Of a stretch of 64,000 bases of DNA, positions 20,853 through 32,144 are shown piece after piece. Where the stretch lies: assembly GCA_007644065.1 (NCBI GenBank), contig VJWN01000013.1, forward strand, positions 1,331,906 to 1,395,905, written 5' to 3'. The position numbers and the translations under genes were made by a program. A model generated the notes under the pieces. The model was not told the origin of the DNA. It saw only the letters and a list, made by a program, of their open reading frames with translations, and ran no database searches. The DNA comes from Margaritispora aquatica. Taxonomy: Eukaryota; Ascomycota; Leotiomycetes; Helotiales; Discinellaceae. How positions within the stretch are numbered: the stretch's first letter is position 1; each line of letters begins with the position of its first letter.

Positions 20853-22631
20853 TCAAAAGTAGTCGTTTTCCATAGCATAGTGTGATTGAGGGGTTGGTCG
20901 GGCGTAGGATTGCCCTGATTGTGAGCTCATCCGCGTCCTTCCGATTGCTGGTCGTTCAGCCCTGCTGCGACGTTCTTCAAATCGAGTGCCACCTCCAAAT
21001 TCGGAATTAGACCTTTGAGTCCGGTCATCGCGGAAATTCTTGTTCTGTCGAATCTCAATTTCGCCTCCCTCGGTGCAATCAATGGCAGTATTGCCAACCA
21101 TTACACGAGCTTGGCCTGTCACTTTGATGGTGACATTCTCATCTTCATTACCATTTCCGCTACCACTTCTGGTTGTTCGGGTAGTAGCCGACTTCTTATA
21201 GTCGCTTTCATCCCGGCTGGCACTGCTCTTAGTGCTGCTCCTGCTCCCCGCTTCCCTCCGTTGTTGCTTCTTGAGCATGTCTGCGGTAAGAGGAACAGTT
21301 GGGCCACCTACGTCTTCTTGATACGAAGTTGCCTTGTGGATCTTGTCTTCATATGTACTGCTACCATCATCCACAGAAGATGCTGGATGTTCATAGGAAG
21401 TTTGTCTCCTCCGGCTGCTGTTGGCTGCTTCTACAGTGATCCTCTCCGGGCCTGCGAGATCATATGACACTGAGTGTCTGTGAGTGCTAGGTCTTCGAGG
21501 ACGAACAGGCTCCTCGTAGTATTCGCGAGATTGACGTCGATCTTGACGATCTTGACGAGTGTCCACAGGATCGATGGTATACTCTGATGGAGCCCGATAC
21601 TCAGTTGCTGGCCGACGATGAACGCTTGGACGTGTTGGAGGTGGCATGGCCCTGTAGTCTAATTCTGCCTTCGAGAAGGCCTGAGATGGCACTCTGATGC
21701 TGTCCCGTGGCTCTCTCCTCCTCAGGGATGTCCCGTCCGACGCCGAAGTATACCCATCGTCATAATAACCCCCTTCATTGTAGTCGACCAGGGCTCTGGA
21801 TTGACTTTCGTGTTGGCCAAACGCCGAGGTGGTACGTGGTACCGGATCGTAAGAAGATGCTGGTGGGGGATGACTTCCATATGCCGATTGTGTTCGAGCA
21901 ATTGGATCAAATCTAGATGACAATGGCCGCGAGACAGCATGTGGAGAGAAATAATCTCCCCCTCCTCCAGTGGGTGTTTGAATAAACCGTAGATAGGACG
22001 AGGAAGGAGACGGTGGTGGGTATGAGGGAGCTGCCATTGCTGGAGGCTGGTAGAAGGCAGACATTGCGGGCGGTGGACCGTAGCCTGGCCCACCATTTTG
22101 TTGGACAAAACTCGATGGCCGATTGTTGGGAACCGTCTGTGTCGATTGTACCCGAGGTCGGATGGGTATAGGTTGTTGTTGTGAGATGAGAGGTGGTCCA
22201 GGTCTTGGGGGGGCTGGCATACCATAGTGGGTATGGTTCTCTCGTTGCTGATGCGATGTACTGATGTGCGGCATTTGAGGATAGTTTCGACTTTCATGTG
22301 CCGTAGGATGTCTATCGGATTTGCGTGGAGATTTTGTGTTTCCAGTATTGGACTTCCTTCTCTCTAACCTCGCATCCTCCTTTGCTATCAACTGATTCTG
22401 CTGTTGTGCTTGTTGCTGGTACACATCCTCTTCTGCAGCGTATGATTGATCAAGTCGTGATGTCCTCCGCTTTCCAGTCCTCCCTTCCTTCTGTGCATCA
22501 CGTTCTCTTTGCGACACCTTTGGCTTCTCTCTGGGCACTGCCGCGCTGCGACGAGTACCACGCACAGTCCTACCCGTCTCGTCGTCCATATCGTCGACGT
22601 ATGCTGGTTTTGGCTTTGGAACTCTCTCCAT
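20853..22631 (-). CDS. Hypothetical large disordered Arg/Ser/Pro/Gln-rich protein (592 aa)
   Basis: Intronless open frame from the ATG at 22631 (MERVPKPKPAYVDDMDDETG) to the stop at 20853. Composition changes along the chain: basic N-terminus, Gln-rich segment (QQQAQQQNQLIAKEDARLER), Pro/Tyr-rich middle (GGGGDYFSPHAVSRPLSSRF), then Arg-rich and acidic stretches. Only the C-terminal part (ENVTIKVTGQARVMVGNTAI, followed by DCTEGGEIEI) looks like a folded beta unit, at roughly residues 490-530. No signal peptide or membrane helix. It might be a scaffold or regulatory protein; no function can be assigned. The exceptional length without a stop supports it as a gene. Confidence 0.75.
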   Translation of the reverse strand: MERVPKPKPAYVDDMDDETGRTVRGTRRSAAVPREKPKVSQRERDAQKEGRTGKRRTSRLDQSYAAEEDVYQQQAQQQNQLIAKEDARLERRKSNTGNTKSPRKSDRHPTAHESRNYPQMPHISTSHQQRENHTHYGMPAPPRPGPPLISQQQPIPIRPRVQSTQTVPNNRPSSFVQQNGGPGYGPPPAMSAFYQPPAMAAPSYPPPSPSSSYLRFIQTPTGGGGDYFSPHAVSRPLSSRFDPIARTQSAYGSHPPPASSYDPVPRTTSAFGQHESQSRALVDYNEGGYYDDGYTSASDGTSLRRREPRDSIRVPSQAFSKAELDYRAMPPPTRPSVHRRPATEYRAPSEYTIDPVDTRQDRQDRRQSREYYEEPVRPRRPSTHRHSVSYDLAGPERITVEAANSSRRRQTSYEHPASSVDDGSSTYEDKIHKATSYQEDVGGPTVPLTADMLKKQQRREAGSRSSTKSSASRDESDYKKSATTRTTRSGSGNGNEDENVTIKVTGQARVMVGNTAIDCTEGGEIEIRQNKNFRDDRTQRSNSEFGGGTRFEERRSRAERPAIGRTRMSSQSGQSYARPTPQSHYAMENDYF

Positions 22632-23311
22632 CACGGTCAACAATGCTGTGGTTGCGCTCGTAGCGACGTTGTCGCTGGGTTTGCAATGACTGCAGAGGGA
22701 TGGAATAATTTGATTCGAATGATTTGATGGTTGATAGTCGAAGAATTATATTCTTGGTGCATGTAATTGACGAGGGTGTTGAGTGTTGAGCGTCGTGGTG
22801 TGTGAGGTGTTTGAGATGTTGGAGGTGTTCTGCTTTCGTGTGAGGTTTGGAGGTTTGGAGGGTTGGAGGGGAGCTGAGCAGTGCGTGCTGGCTGAGGAAA
22901 ATAAAAATAATACGGGGCGCTCAGACCTTTTTCGCTGGCATCAGCACTGTGAATCGGAGTGACGAGAGTGTGGATTCCCTGGATTCCCTGGAGAACCGTT
23001 CTTTATCGATAAGTGATTAGGGACTGAAAAAATGGCTTGGTGAGGATTACCCTACCTTCAGGTCAATAAGGTCAAGGATAAATCTCTGCAATGCGTACGT
23101 AGGTCGTATGGTCGTATAATCCGCGAAGGATCAATGAATGAATGATAGATAGATAGATCTTGAGGAGATGGTTCGGTGTTGCTAATATTGGTCATAACCA
23201 AATATTGCTCAGCTCTGCTCTGCTCGGCGACCGAATTCGTTTCCAATCCTTCCTTTGGGATCGTATCCTGAGATCCACGACCTGGATTCCTGAGACAAGA
23301 CAGGACCACCA

Positions 23312-23361
23312 CGACAATAGATTGTCGTCGGTTGTCGTCGATCGTCGTCGACGACGACAAC
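23312..23361. repeat. Cluster of GTCGTCG palindromes
   Basis: CGACAAT and ATTGTCG form a 7-bp inverted pair at 23312-23327. Next to it, GTTGTCGTCG (23331-23340) is repeated inverted as CGACGACAAC at 23352-23361. Between them, 23342-23357 is a perfect 16-bp palindrome (TCGTCGTCGACGACGA). It lies in the upstream region of the disordered protein gene and could form a hairpin or bind a dimeric regulator. Confidence 0.7.
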
Positions 23362-24037
23362 AAATAGTGACGACGAGACTGAGGTGGAGGCAACAAAGTG
23401 CGGGGAGAGGATGTTGTGGAGTGTTTATCTGGATCCTTCTACTCGGCCTCAAGCCTCACTTGGTTCTCAATGTTCGCCCAATCCTGCGAGTCTTCCCGAT
23501 TCTATGTAAGGTAGTGACAATCAAGGCGGAGAGAGAGAACAGAGGCGTGGTGACTGGATAATTGAGGTGGGTTACTTGTAATGGGTAACCTGAAGTGAAC
23601 AACTGCTGCCCAGCTGGTGGTGACAGAGCCAACGATACCCGCGCGATACACAGTAAGAGTTGAAAGATACAAAATACTACCCAACAACCTGAGGAGGAGT
23701 CTAAGTAGTCTAATCCTATTGAGGATGAAATGGAGGCGAGAAAAACAAAACGAAAGGCCTTCGTGCTTGTCCTCGTCTTCCACTGACAGATGTCGTCGTC
23801 GTCGTTGCTGTGTTGTCCTTCAGCCTAAGTGTCGTACAATTGGACTCTCGCCTGGAATTGGCGTGAGTTGGGGTGAGTTGGGTATCAACGCTCTTATGAG
23901 AAGAGTGGAGATGGAAATGGAAGTGGGAGTGAGAATTCCAATCGGGTGCGATGTCGCATGGCTATGACTCTGTGAGTCGGGAGTTGTTTTCTCTTCGTCT
24001 TGAGGTTGGTTTTTGGTGTTTCTATGTACGAGTTGTG

Positions 24038-24095
24038 ATCTGATCTGATGCGATGCGAGGCGAGGCGAGGCAAGGCAAGGTGAGGTGAGGTGAGG
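24038..24095 (+). repeat. Short simple repeats (GATCT/GCGAG/GTGAG series)
   Basis: A run of slowly changing 5-bp steps: TGATC TGATC TGATG CGATG, then CGAGG, CAAGG and GTGAG copies. It looks like a slippage-generated microsatellite in non-coding DNA. Confidence 0.7.
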
Positions 24096-27000
24096 ATTTG
24101 TCGGAGGAGGAAGAATGTGGGGGAATGAAATACACTGGCTTGAGGGAGGATTGGAGGACAAGAGACTGAGGACGAGGATAAAAGATGTGGATGATAGTAG
24201 GGTGAGATGAGGGGCGAGATGTGATAAACGGACAAGCGATTGGTCGTGGCAGCAAGTAATGGCATGTAGCAATTGGTTAGGAAATATTCATTTATGCAGA
24301 CGACCAAAAAGTTAAGGTTGAGAAATGACTAGGAGGGTGGGACATAACTGTTGTAGGTGGCAATAGGTAACAGGTAACAAAATGGTGCTGCAGGAGGAGA
24401 ACATTTAATAGAAATCATACTTCAGATACTTGGACTATGTGGAGAACAATCTATCGATCAAAAATATTTCAATAGCAAAGCAAGAAACTCCGGGCATTTC
24501 GCCCATCACACTATGCGTGTAAATACTTTACTCCTACTATGATACTAATGATGTTGGATGCGACGACTCCATTTCCATCATCACACCTGTCCCCTCAAGA
24601 CGCATTGTCTCTCGCCTTGTTCACGTCCATGGTTTACAACCCTTCCTAATCCATCTGTCAGATTTTCAGCCATTTACTATGATTCGAGCTTTGGCGATTA
24701 TCATCTGCACCCTGTGTACTGCGTACTGCAACGCTAACGCGAAAAGCCTAGGAGATGCCATGCATCGTCCAGCTTCCCTCCCACTCCCACTCGCACTCCC
24801 ACGCCCGACACTCAAACTTTTCTACCTCCCTAGACAAAACATCATGTATGTGTGATGCAGACAATTTTGTAAATGGATGAATGACTCTCGCTTGCTCACT
24901 CCCACGTTAGCGGGGAGGTACGCTCTATTCCATTGGTTATTCCTGGTGAAGTGCCAACATTTATGCAGAGCAATCTTCATCGCAACCCAGTCATTTCAGC
25001 GCCTCTTCGCGCTTCTGAGGCTGTATCTTATGCAATGTTCATGGCTTTCGTGGGAGTGGCTTGCTATTGATATCATCACTTACTATTCGTCCTGCTATGC
25101 CTTGTATACCTATCATCCTAGATTTTGTCCTAGAACCCAGACAACTTCAGCACACTTCCTCCCATCCTCACCCACAATTGAATTTAGCCCTCCCAATAGA
25201 GGGAACGAAAATGTCAGACTGAACTTCAGATGAGCTCACATCCCCAATGTTCCAAATGTGTGCCCTATGTTTCAGGCTTGCTTCCATCGAACGGTACTCC
25301 CGAACGAAGACATTCTAATATCTCCAGACTTCCCCAAGTCGATTGGTGATCGGGCGGCCACGGATTCAATGAGATGGAGCCCGACATTGCCCTGTTTGAG
25401 AGAAGAGCCAGAGAGCGCATGAGAAATGCAAGTCATCAGACAACTTCTTAAGATTCTCAAGAATGCAAGATGATGGAAACTCGAGAAGCATCTGGAATAA
25501 ACTTCATCTGGCGTATCTGGTCTGGCCTACGGAAATGAATGTGACATGACAAGAGGAATTGATGGTGATATGAGGGTGGTTTTTGGCATGAAGAGTGGTT
25601 GGTCTTCATCCTCGCTTCTCGAACTTTGCCGAAGGATCCTCGGATTCGAAACATTAGACCAATCGGGCTGCATGCTGGATCCTCAAATTCATGCAATCAA
25701 TGCAGGCTATGCTTTCCTTTGGAGCAGCCCCCTTGCGAGTTCATGATTTCGGAAAAGCACAGCATCGCAAGCAGCACATACCCAGCAAATTACACATCAG
25801 CTTAAATTTGTCAGCTTGCACAAGATGCACAAGATGCATTGCTACAGAGATTCATGGCCATCTAATCTAAGATTCGTAGCCCTCGTGATATGATCCGAGA
25901 GGTTACAGCCGCCTTTATGTCGCTGATGGAGTTTTGTACCTCTTGTTTCTCTGGATAGGATTTGGTGAGTTTCCCCCATGAGATCGTCTGTACTCGAGTC
26001 CAGAAGCACATGTTGCCCGAGACAAGGTTGGATATCCATAGATACTAAATAAATACCCCTGAAGGGAGTGGAACTTGCTATCGGATCGCTAATCGATAGC
26101 GGAGTTAGCCTCGGTATTGGTATGTATGTGCAAGGCTGAAAGGGCAAAGAAGCTCATGATGGAGCTGGCTTTGTTGGAGAGACATAAGATTCAGATGACC
26201 GCATACGAGTAAGACACGATAGAGAAAATTTTGAACCTACGAAATATTGGACGTAGCTGGCCGAATTCAATGATAGCCTTGAATATGCGTATCGCAAGGT
26301 GTGTTTGAAACTTATCCCAATTCAGCGGCAAGCTAGATTCAACTTCATTACTGAAAAATTGAAGTAGATTTCACAGATCTTCATTCGACTCTTGTGAGCA
26401 CACCATCAGCCTCTTTCACCGCTATTTCGCCTTCAGGACTCATCCTCGCATAAACTAAAGTGGCACCTCATACCCCCGATATTTCCCCACGCCACAGACA
26501 GCTCAACGTGGGCAAGACAAATCAACTCTCGGAAAATGCATGCCCGAAAGATTCCAGAAAATCCAACCACGATTGAGTTGATCAAGACATGACGAACAAG
26601 GAGACGACTCGCTTAACCTCAACCCTTACCTAGGCCATGATGTCTGATCTGTTGGCAATTATTTGAGTCCGCGTGACTTCATGCTCTAATTTTGGACAGC
26701 AAATATGTCGCTGTGCATGAACAGCGATTCTCCCAATACCAGCCTCCTCATCTTTCTCCTATGATAGATAGGCTGCTTCCTCCCTTGACAATGTCGCTTT
26801 GACCTAAATTCCAATGACCTTACTCCGTTGAGATTCCCTAACCGTCACGGGACGGGCCCAAACTGGCTACTTTGGCATAAGTACCCCCAAGATGGCCTCA
26901 CACATGATGCAGGATGCAAGATATTGTGCTACAGGAAGGTGGCTATTCACGTGGCAGAGAATAACTCGTGCAAGTCGTGGGGTTGTCTTGGCACAAATAT

Positions 27001-27204
27001 CCTCGATTTGGTATTGAGCGTTGAAAGGCACAGCATTCGCGTCATATATACTTTTCAGTTTGCGATGAGCGCATTTTGTTTCTGCTTGTTTAGTGACTTG
27101 GCGAGCAATATGCTCTGCTCCTGGCTGATGCGAAGGAACTGATGGAATTCAGTTGTGCTGTAGATTTCGTGAACCCAGATGTAAACGAGATTAAGACCCA
27201 ACTC

Positions 27205-29341
27205 TCAACTCTCTGCCCACGAGCCCGTCATTGTTGCCCATAAGTCGTGATAAAGCGGTATCGAGAAGGAGGAATGGGTTGAGGTAGAAACCCCGCTCAT
27301 ATCCGCAGAGTTTTCATAAGCGAAGGAGGCAGAGTCTAGTAATGATTTAAGATTCGGGTCTACCATCGGGCAATGTCCCTTTTTGATTCCCACGGAATTG
27401 CTGTCACGAGCAACCAAAAATCCAGGTTTGATACCTGCAACCCTTCGCTGGTAGGAAACCTTGACACTCTCTAGCATTGTCTTGAAAATGTATGGACCGT
27501 CTGGTGTCCTTGATTCTCCTTCGGAAGAGGTACTTGTTAGTTGACCATATCGGTATGACAGGCAATCCAGGTACATCACTAAAGGAATTGTTGACCGTGC
27601 TGTGTTGGAATCCCATGATAATTGACTTGCCATGAGGAATGTAAGTCTCGAGAGAGCGAGGATCGCATGAACGAGCGTCGAGCGTTGAGTAACCGTGAAC
27701 ATTCCATATACTGTCACCGGCAAGGATAGGATATATTCCATAACGCTCTTGCATGCATCCAAACAGCTCCAAAGGTGGGATGGATCTATCCGCTCTCGGG
27801 TTGGGGAAAGCTCGAGGTGTATTCGGTATGGACGTCGAAGGAACCCAAGGTTTTGGCTATGTATGTGAAGGATTGCGGACCTTTCTGCCAGGGCCATGAG
27901 AGCTACAATTTCGTCAATTCAGATACAGTTCCAGAGGGATTTCACTTACGTGTATTCCGAATAATTTCTGTCGTAGCTTCTTGCCAATCTTGGACTTCGT
28001 TGAGAAACAGTTGCATATCATCTACACCAACGCCAGTGTCGTTTTCCTTAGACATGTATGTATCTGACACTTTTTGGACGATTCTTTGCAGTTTGACAAG
28101 TGAAAGTATATCCTCGGCATCTTCCTCGAGAAGTAAAGTCTCTCCTTGTTGATTCATCAAGTTTCGGTAACGCATATTTGAAGCTTTCTGAAACTCTATA
28201 GTTAAACTAATGGTCATCTCAATAAACGTGTATATCTCTGTGATCTTTCAAACATGACTTACCTAGAAGACAGGTAATAACAGCCAAGATATGCTCGTTT
28301 CGCAGCTGTTGAAAACACATTGCCATCGAACAATTGGTCTGTATTGATGCTGCTCAGTCCTGCAGGACCTGGTACCTCTCTATCGAGGCCGAGGTCGCCA
28401 ACAAGACTTATAGCAAGATTCATATACATGAAGCTCTGATTATTTTTCGGGCTTATGTGAATGGGGTACCTGATCTCCATTCAGCAGATGCAAGAATAAA
28501 ACCGATGCATACCAAGTCGACGCGTGTCCAAGAGTTTGTGGCAACTCAGAAGAAGTCAAGTCCTTACCATGCGATGTAAACAAGCAAGCCTTGGAGATAG
28601 TCCAAGCTCTTCCGGCCCTCAACAATGAGTTTCATGCTTAGAATTCGTCGAAACTCGTAATCTAGCTGGTGATATAACGACCGAGCTTTGTATGATGCAG
28701 ACGTGAGCATGGAAAGCAATGTAAAGGGGGCGGTTCTTGCAAGAGATTTGCACGTTGCGTCTTTCGCTAATCGCACGAAAGGAAACCCAACGGACATCTG
28801 TCGAAAAACATCCAGCAGCTCTTCTGCTTGCTGAAGAGTAACCTAGGCGAGAATTAGCTTTGCTAGATGACGCCTCACTCGTATGATCATAGTTCATTGA
28901 CTGACCTGTCGCTTCTCTACCAATTGTGATTCACGTCTACAAGGCGTTTCGACTAGCTCGCTCTCAGAGCTGTTGCCAAAGAAGACTTTGCGGTGATGAT
29001 CATGTAAATCGGCCAAGTCTTTCTCGGTATCTGGGGGCATGACCGATGGAAGATCAATAGAGAACTCAGTGTCGTTGAAGATTTCCGACTTTGAGCTCTG
29101 TGATGATTCGCCATGACGTCTGGACATGATCAGCGATTTTCATTGAGTAAAAGAATGAGAATGCTTCTGTTTACAACGATCGAACTCGTCCTGGACGGGC
29201 TTTGCTTCTCACGATACATTGGCTGCCAGTAGTCTCGCATCGTGAGCAGTCTCCAGTGTCAGATTTGTATATACATCGAGTCTTGCTTACACGACATGCC
29301 TCGCATGCACGTGCGTTGCGCTGCTTTGGAGCCTCAGACAT
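27205..29341 (-). CDS. Zn(II)2Cys6 transcription factor with fungal regulatory domain (605 aa)
   Basis: Six exons: 29175-29341, 28906-29119, 28568-28842, 28263-28469, 27950-28206 and 27205-27902. They total 1818 nt, and all junctions are GT..AG and in phase. The first exon is only 55 codons and carries the zinc cluster ACEACRVSKTRC..CSRCETTGSQC, spacing C-x2-C-x6-C-x8-C-x2-C-x6-C, at residues 13-38. Its donor could be GTAAAC (used here) or GTTGTA three bases earlier. The rest matches the fungal C6 regulatory domain: KLIVEGRKSLDYLQGLLVYI-AW, NLAISLVGDLGLDRE, KRAYLGCYYLSS, LSLVKLQRIVQKVS. It is a nuclear DNA-binding regulator with unknown targets, and the last intact gene before the AT-rich subtelomere. 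No cluster of metabolic genes adjoins it. Confidence 0.88.
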
Positions 29342-30375
29342 ATCTATGCGTCTCTGTGGATCTTTTTGATGATAAAGACTTGATGCGAAGGATTAGTAAG
29401 GGGGAGTATAGTGAGTTGAGATCAATGTTTTTCTGGGGGGTGGGTCCGGATATACCCGCGGCCGGATGTAGAGGAGAAATGAATATCCGAGTCGTCAGCA
29501 TTAAAATCATCTCAATGCCATCAGACACTCTTCCTATCTCTCCACGGGCCCTTTCAAGTAGAAACCCATGCGTTAGCGTGAAAGATTAACTGTCTAGAGT
29601 ATGTTTTTTTATTTTATATATTTGTAATAGGTATTTCGCTAATAACATAATACAAAAATCGAAAGATATAAAGATGTTTTTCGGTACAAACATATTGGAA
29701 ATATTGTTCGCTGAGGTAATCTAGATATTACGAGTTATGACACCTAAGGCTTTAGAATGAGAACACGATAGATATAGCTAGTGAACTTAGAGAAAACTAG
29801 TAAAATTAAAAATTTAGTATACTAATCTAACTAATCCACAAAAATGTTATATAACTAGGAGTATCAAAATTTAGGACATGCAATCGCGATTTCGTCATCC
29901 TCGGATTTCCACCGGAGTATCGTTAATCCGTGCGGCTTTGGCTTCTCAACATCCTCTTGCGCAAAACGATCTCGAAGCGACAGAGCACGACTAACACTCC
30001 CTTGTACTCCAGGGCGTGTTTTTGAACCATAGGTACGTTATTGGCAAGTATCATCCTTCGAAGTAGAAATAATGTGGTACAGATAATTCAAGGGATAGGA
30101 CGATTCAGTGGATTCGTCTCTTCAGTGCTGATAATCGCATAAGTGCACCCATACGTCATGTCCTACGAATTTTCCAAAAGATGTGTCGAAGCAGTATGGA
30201 GATGATATGCTTCGAAAATCACATGCCAGATAAATATTGTCCCATCCAATGCTATACAGAACATGAACCACTGTATTTACCTCAATCGATGTCACCATCA
30301 AGGAGCGAAGTTGCTCTTTGGTCGACGAAAGCTTACTCTCGATAGGTAAAGCTCGGCAGCGGGACCCCGAGTTCT
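29342..30375. other. Transition zone with an AT-rich patch and non-coding normal DNA
   Basis: From about 29,600 to 29,870 the sequence is AT-rich. From 29,871 to 30,375 it returns to near-normal composition with CA and TG present. No gene was recognised in either part. This normal segment is where the mariner element is inserted. Confidence 0.5.
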
Positions 30376-30408
30376 AGTAAGAGTTGTAGACACTAAGTGT
30401 AGCCTACT
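30376..30408 (+). repeat. Left terminal inverted repeat of the mariner-type element
   Basis: 33 bp starting AGTAAGAGTTGTAGACACTA and ending GCCTACT. It matches the reverse complement of 31684-31716 with one mismatch. Confidence 0.88.
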
Positions 30409-31683
30409 AACCTAAGAACACCGAAAGTTATACTAACATTAATAAAATTAATTATTAAATTAATATATAATTTTTTTTTTAAAAACAATAAACTAAACTA
30501 ATTAATAGTAGTATAACCTTATATATTAATTATATCTTTTATTTTACAAGTTAATTATTTTATATAATATCGAAAATCACGTAGGTCTACCTAGTCCTAA
30601 AGTCTCTAAAGCTCTTTCTTTATATCTTCCTTTTTTATTAATATAAATAGTAGTTTCGAGATCTCTTCTTTTATCTATCGCTAGACCTTTTTAATAAGAT
30701 TAAGATTAAGAAAAGAAGGAGGCTAATCGAAGCTATAGACGTAGTGTTCTAGGCGTAAGAGTTTAGCGTAACCTTTATATACCTTTATACCGTCTTCTAT
30801 AAATATATACGACTCGCCGAGGTCGTTAAATAAAAGGAAAACAATAGGCTCGAGGACCTACTATAGATATACCGTAGAGTAGATACTCTTTATATATAGA
30901 AGCTTCTTTAAGAAGACTAATAGTAACTTGTAATCCTACCTTATAACCTTTTAAATTATATACGATATATACCTTAAGCGATATATACTCTTAATATAAT
31001 CTATATATCTTCTCTCGTTAGAACGGTATATAACCTATACTCTACTACGTTTTCCTGTCTTAAATGTTGCTTCGTCGGACTAGATTACTCGTCGCTAGTT
31101 ACCTCCTTAAGGGTTAAAGGTAGCGTAGTTACTAGTACCTTACTAACGGTGTTCTTACGTAAAGAGGAGCCTTCTTTTTGTAGCTTACCGGCTTATAAAG
31201 GGTCGAGGGTACGCTATATAACGTTTATAGCTATACTTTACAAGTGCTCGTCGAATAGTACGTACTAAGTAAGTAAGGCTAAGTTAAATTTTAACTCTCG
31301 AAAAAGAGACGATACGAGTCAGCTACTCCTTCGAGATATAACGTATAATCTAGCGTATAGTACGTATAGATAATAACTATTACCTTAGATTAGACTTTTT
31401 GTATACTCTTTTACTCGATTCTTATCGGAGAATATATCGTATAAAGCGTTGTAAGATACCTATATCCTTTACGATCTTACGTTAACTTCGACCTTATAAT
31501 TATATACGACGGATATTTGTACGTATAAGAGTTAGTTATTCGTCCTTAATCTTTTAAGAACTTAGAGATAAAGGTAAAGTCTTTAATATATTTTAATTTT
31601 AAATAAAAAAGTTAAGGGTTAATTAATTATTAAATTATTAAGTTAGTGTAAGTGTTTTAAGGTAGGATATATAGACGCGATTA

Positions 31684-31716
31684 AGTAGGCTACACTTAGT
31701 GTCTAGAACTCTTACT
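31684..31716 (-). repeat. Right terminal inverted repeat of the mariner-type element
   Basis: 33 bp, reverse complement of the left repeat except for one base. It ends CTAGAACTCTTACT on the plus strand. Confidence 0.88.
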
Positions 31717-32144
31717 TATCTGGACCTATAGGGTATACTATATTTCACGTAATCCTTACCTCCATTCTATCCCCCTGGTCAAGACGATAAAGGATAGCTA
31801 CTCCCCGGCAATGCAAATGTTTCAGCGTCCCCCTCAAGTCAAGCTGCAAAGATGTTCTTTTCTAAGCTTTCACTCGCGTAGCTTGTCACTTCTGGCATCC
31901 ATGCGTGGTAGACCTTCTTAAAGACATTGGCAAGATCTCAAGAAGCTGGTGTCAAGTAGACAATGACGAAAACTACTTTGGTGTACACTATGTTGGCTTG
32001 TCTGATGGATGCCAAGTTGTAGGTCTCTGAAGCTTTGGCATTGTATCCGAATTAATGTATGTAGGGATTCGTCAGCACTCTTCAGCGCTACGCTCAGAGA
32101 TTCCAACGAGCTACATCGATGATGGAGAAAATGATACTTAATTC
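31717..32144. other. Non-coding or decayed sequence before the phosphatase relic
   Basis: About 430 bp of nearly normal composition, so it has escaped most RIP. It may contain the missing 5' part of the histidine acid phosphatase relic, but no active-site RHG motif could be read in any frame. Confidence 0.4.

Larger units (their letters stand above)
22632..27204. other. Gene desert of about 4.6 kb
   Basis: No convincing coding gene on either strand. The first 1.7 kb is probably promoter and 5' leader for the minus-strand disordered protein gene. It includes purine-rich plus-strand tracts near 22,800-22,880 (pyrimidine-rich on the transcribed strand), a palindromic cluster at 23,312 and simple repeats at 24,038. 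From about 24,400 to 27,200 the base composition is normal but stops are frequent; open frames near 24,877-25,233 and 26,828-27,142 lack family features. Non-coding RNA or unrecognised short-exon genes cannot be excluded. Confidence 0.5.
30376..31716 (-). mobile_element. RIP-inactivated Tc1/mariner-type DNA transposon (1341 bp)
   Basis: The element is bounded by 33-bp terminal inverted repeats at 30376-30408 and 31684-31716 that differ at one base (GAGTTG versus GAGTTC). Reading the minus strand at 31,054-31,087 gives V-I-stop-S-D-E-A-T-F-K-T-G, the second-catalytic-aspartate region of mariner/impala-type DDE transposases, followed by G-K-R-S-R-V-stop-V-I-Y-R-S. Both stops are TAG where the family has Trp (TGG), which is a G-to-A change as expected from RIP on the opposite strand. 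The interior is AT-rich while both flanks are normal. A TA target duplication is expected but is not clear: the right flank starts TA, the left flank ends CT. Confidence 0.82.

Noticed and set aside
23820..24307. Overlapping minus-strand open frames rich in Ser, Pro and His
   Set aside because: They translate simple repeats and pyrimidine-rich leader sequence in several frames at once, with no domain or splice structure.
24877..25233. 118-codon plus-strand frame in the gene desert, with hydrophobic stretches
   Set aside because: No signal peptide-like start, no domain, and irregular composition; insufficient support for a gene.
28906..29127. Start of the right-hand Zn2Cys6 regulator at the ATG at 29,127, giving a factor without a DNA-binding domain
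   Set aside because: An upstream 55-codon exon (29,175-29,341) carries a perfect six-Cys zinc cluster and joins in phase across a 55-nt intron, so the ATG at 29,127 lies inside the intron.
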